Shown here piece after piece: positions 63,906 through 64,000 of a DNA stretch of 64,000 bases. The notes below the pieces were generated by a model. It was not told where the DNA came from. It searched no databases and saw nothing but the letters and a program-made list of their open reading frames with translations. How positions within the stretch are numbered: the stretch's first letter is position 1; each line of letters opens with the position of its first letter. The position numbers and the translations under genes were made by a program. Source of the stretch: Enterococcus alcedinis (GTDB lineage: Bacteria; Bacillota; Bacilli; Lactobacillales; Enterococcaceae); NCBI RefSeq assembly GCF_014635985.1, contig NZ_BMDT01000001.1:93293-157292 (forward strand), read 5' to 3'.

Positions 63906-64000
63906 GTCTAACGAACAACACGAGGAGAAATCAATGAAAGATAAAGTGATGGATTCCTTAAAAGCATCTGAAAAAGAAGAAAATGAGACATCTAAAAATA
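63906..64000 (+). CDS. Unidentified gene, N-terminal part
   Basis: The window ends about 31 codons in. GAGGAGGAG is well spaced from a TTG start at 63906. The visible part is hydrophilic and strongly charged (MKDKVMDSLKASEKEENE), as in cytosolic leaders of membrane-anchored proteins. An endolytic transglycosylase (MltG) or a LytR-type envelope protein is a guess only; nothing diagnostic is in view. Confidence 0.6.

Noticed and set aside
1-64000. CRISPR arrays, insertion sequences, prophage or toxin-antitoxin loci
   Set aside because: No regularly spaced direct repeats, transposase-like proteins, phage genes or recognisable toxin pairs were seen on either strand.

Overview
The window is a low-G+C Gram-positive chromosome segment. 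Gene content and order point to Lactobacillales, probably near Enterococcus, Vagococcus or Carnobacterium. The order phoH-pgpH-ybeY-dgkA-era-recO-glyQ-glyS, the rpsU-yqeY pair, the order dinG-(ypmB-like)-aspB-asnS, a T-box in front of glyQS, Lac-family PTS genes with sigma-54 promoters, and a TarIJ/TagGH wall teichoic acid cluster all fit that group. Genus is inferred from protein resemblance and synteny, not from a search.

Layout. 1-5.8 kb: end of a UPF0154 gene, a heterodimeric ABC exporter pair, a thiol glutathione peroxidase and a MATE efflux protein. 5.9-12.9 kb: thioredoxin reductase, phosphoglucomutase, a CzrA-like ArsR repressor, hom-thrB, the PPDK regulatory protein and a Zur-like Fur protein. 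12.9-23.2 kb: rpsU, yqeY and the phoH-to-recO run, then T-box-controlled glyQS. 23.3-32.8 kb: a 2-hydroxyacid dehydrogenase-like protein with altered catalytic residues, YidC, acylphosphatase, an rRNA methyltransferase, an HD protein, a DUF218 membrane protein, a PBP5-type carboxypeptidase, a Gfo/Idh/MocA oxidoreductase and a DEAD-box helicase. 32.8-40.6 kb: a LevR-type sigma-54 activator followed by two PTS operons, each behind a textbook -24/-12 promoter. 40.7-49.8 kb: Eis-type acetyltransferase, tRNA-Arg(CCT), a bacterial eRF1-like protein, a cold-shock protein, dinG, a ypmB-like gene, aspB and asnS. 50-62.5 kb: an LTA-synthase/MdoB-like protein and a nine-gene wall teichoic acid operon. 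62.5-64 kb: noncoding DNA rich in hairpins, a 5'-truncated acyltransferase and the start of an unidentified gene.

How the parts work together. The activator at 32.8 kb should drive both PTS operons with RpoN, which is encoded elsewhere. The operons share near-identical EIIB proteins, but only the second encodes an EIIA and neither encodes a glycosidase. The first carries three accessory proteins without a clear role. In the teichoic acid operon, TagA and a TagB-like enzyme probably build the linkage unit, TarIJ makes CDP-ribitol, three proteins with CDP-polyol phosphotransferase domains (one fused to a glycosyltransferase) build or decorate the chain, and TagGH exports it.

Most of the window is core genome. 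I see no insertion sequence, prophage, CRISPR array or defence island. The stretches that remain least explained are the sigma-54 PTS locus with its small genes and palindromes, the altered dehydrogenase, the eRF1-like protein and the GT2-TagF fusion. I did not find an unmistakably new system.
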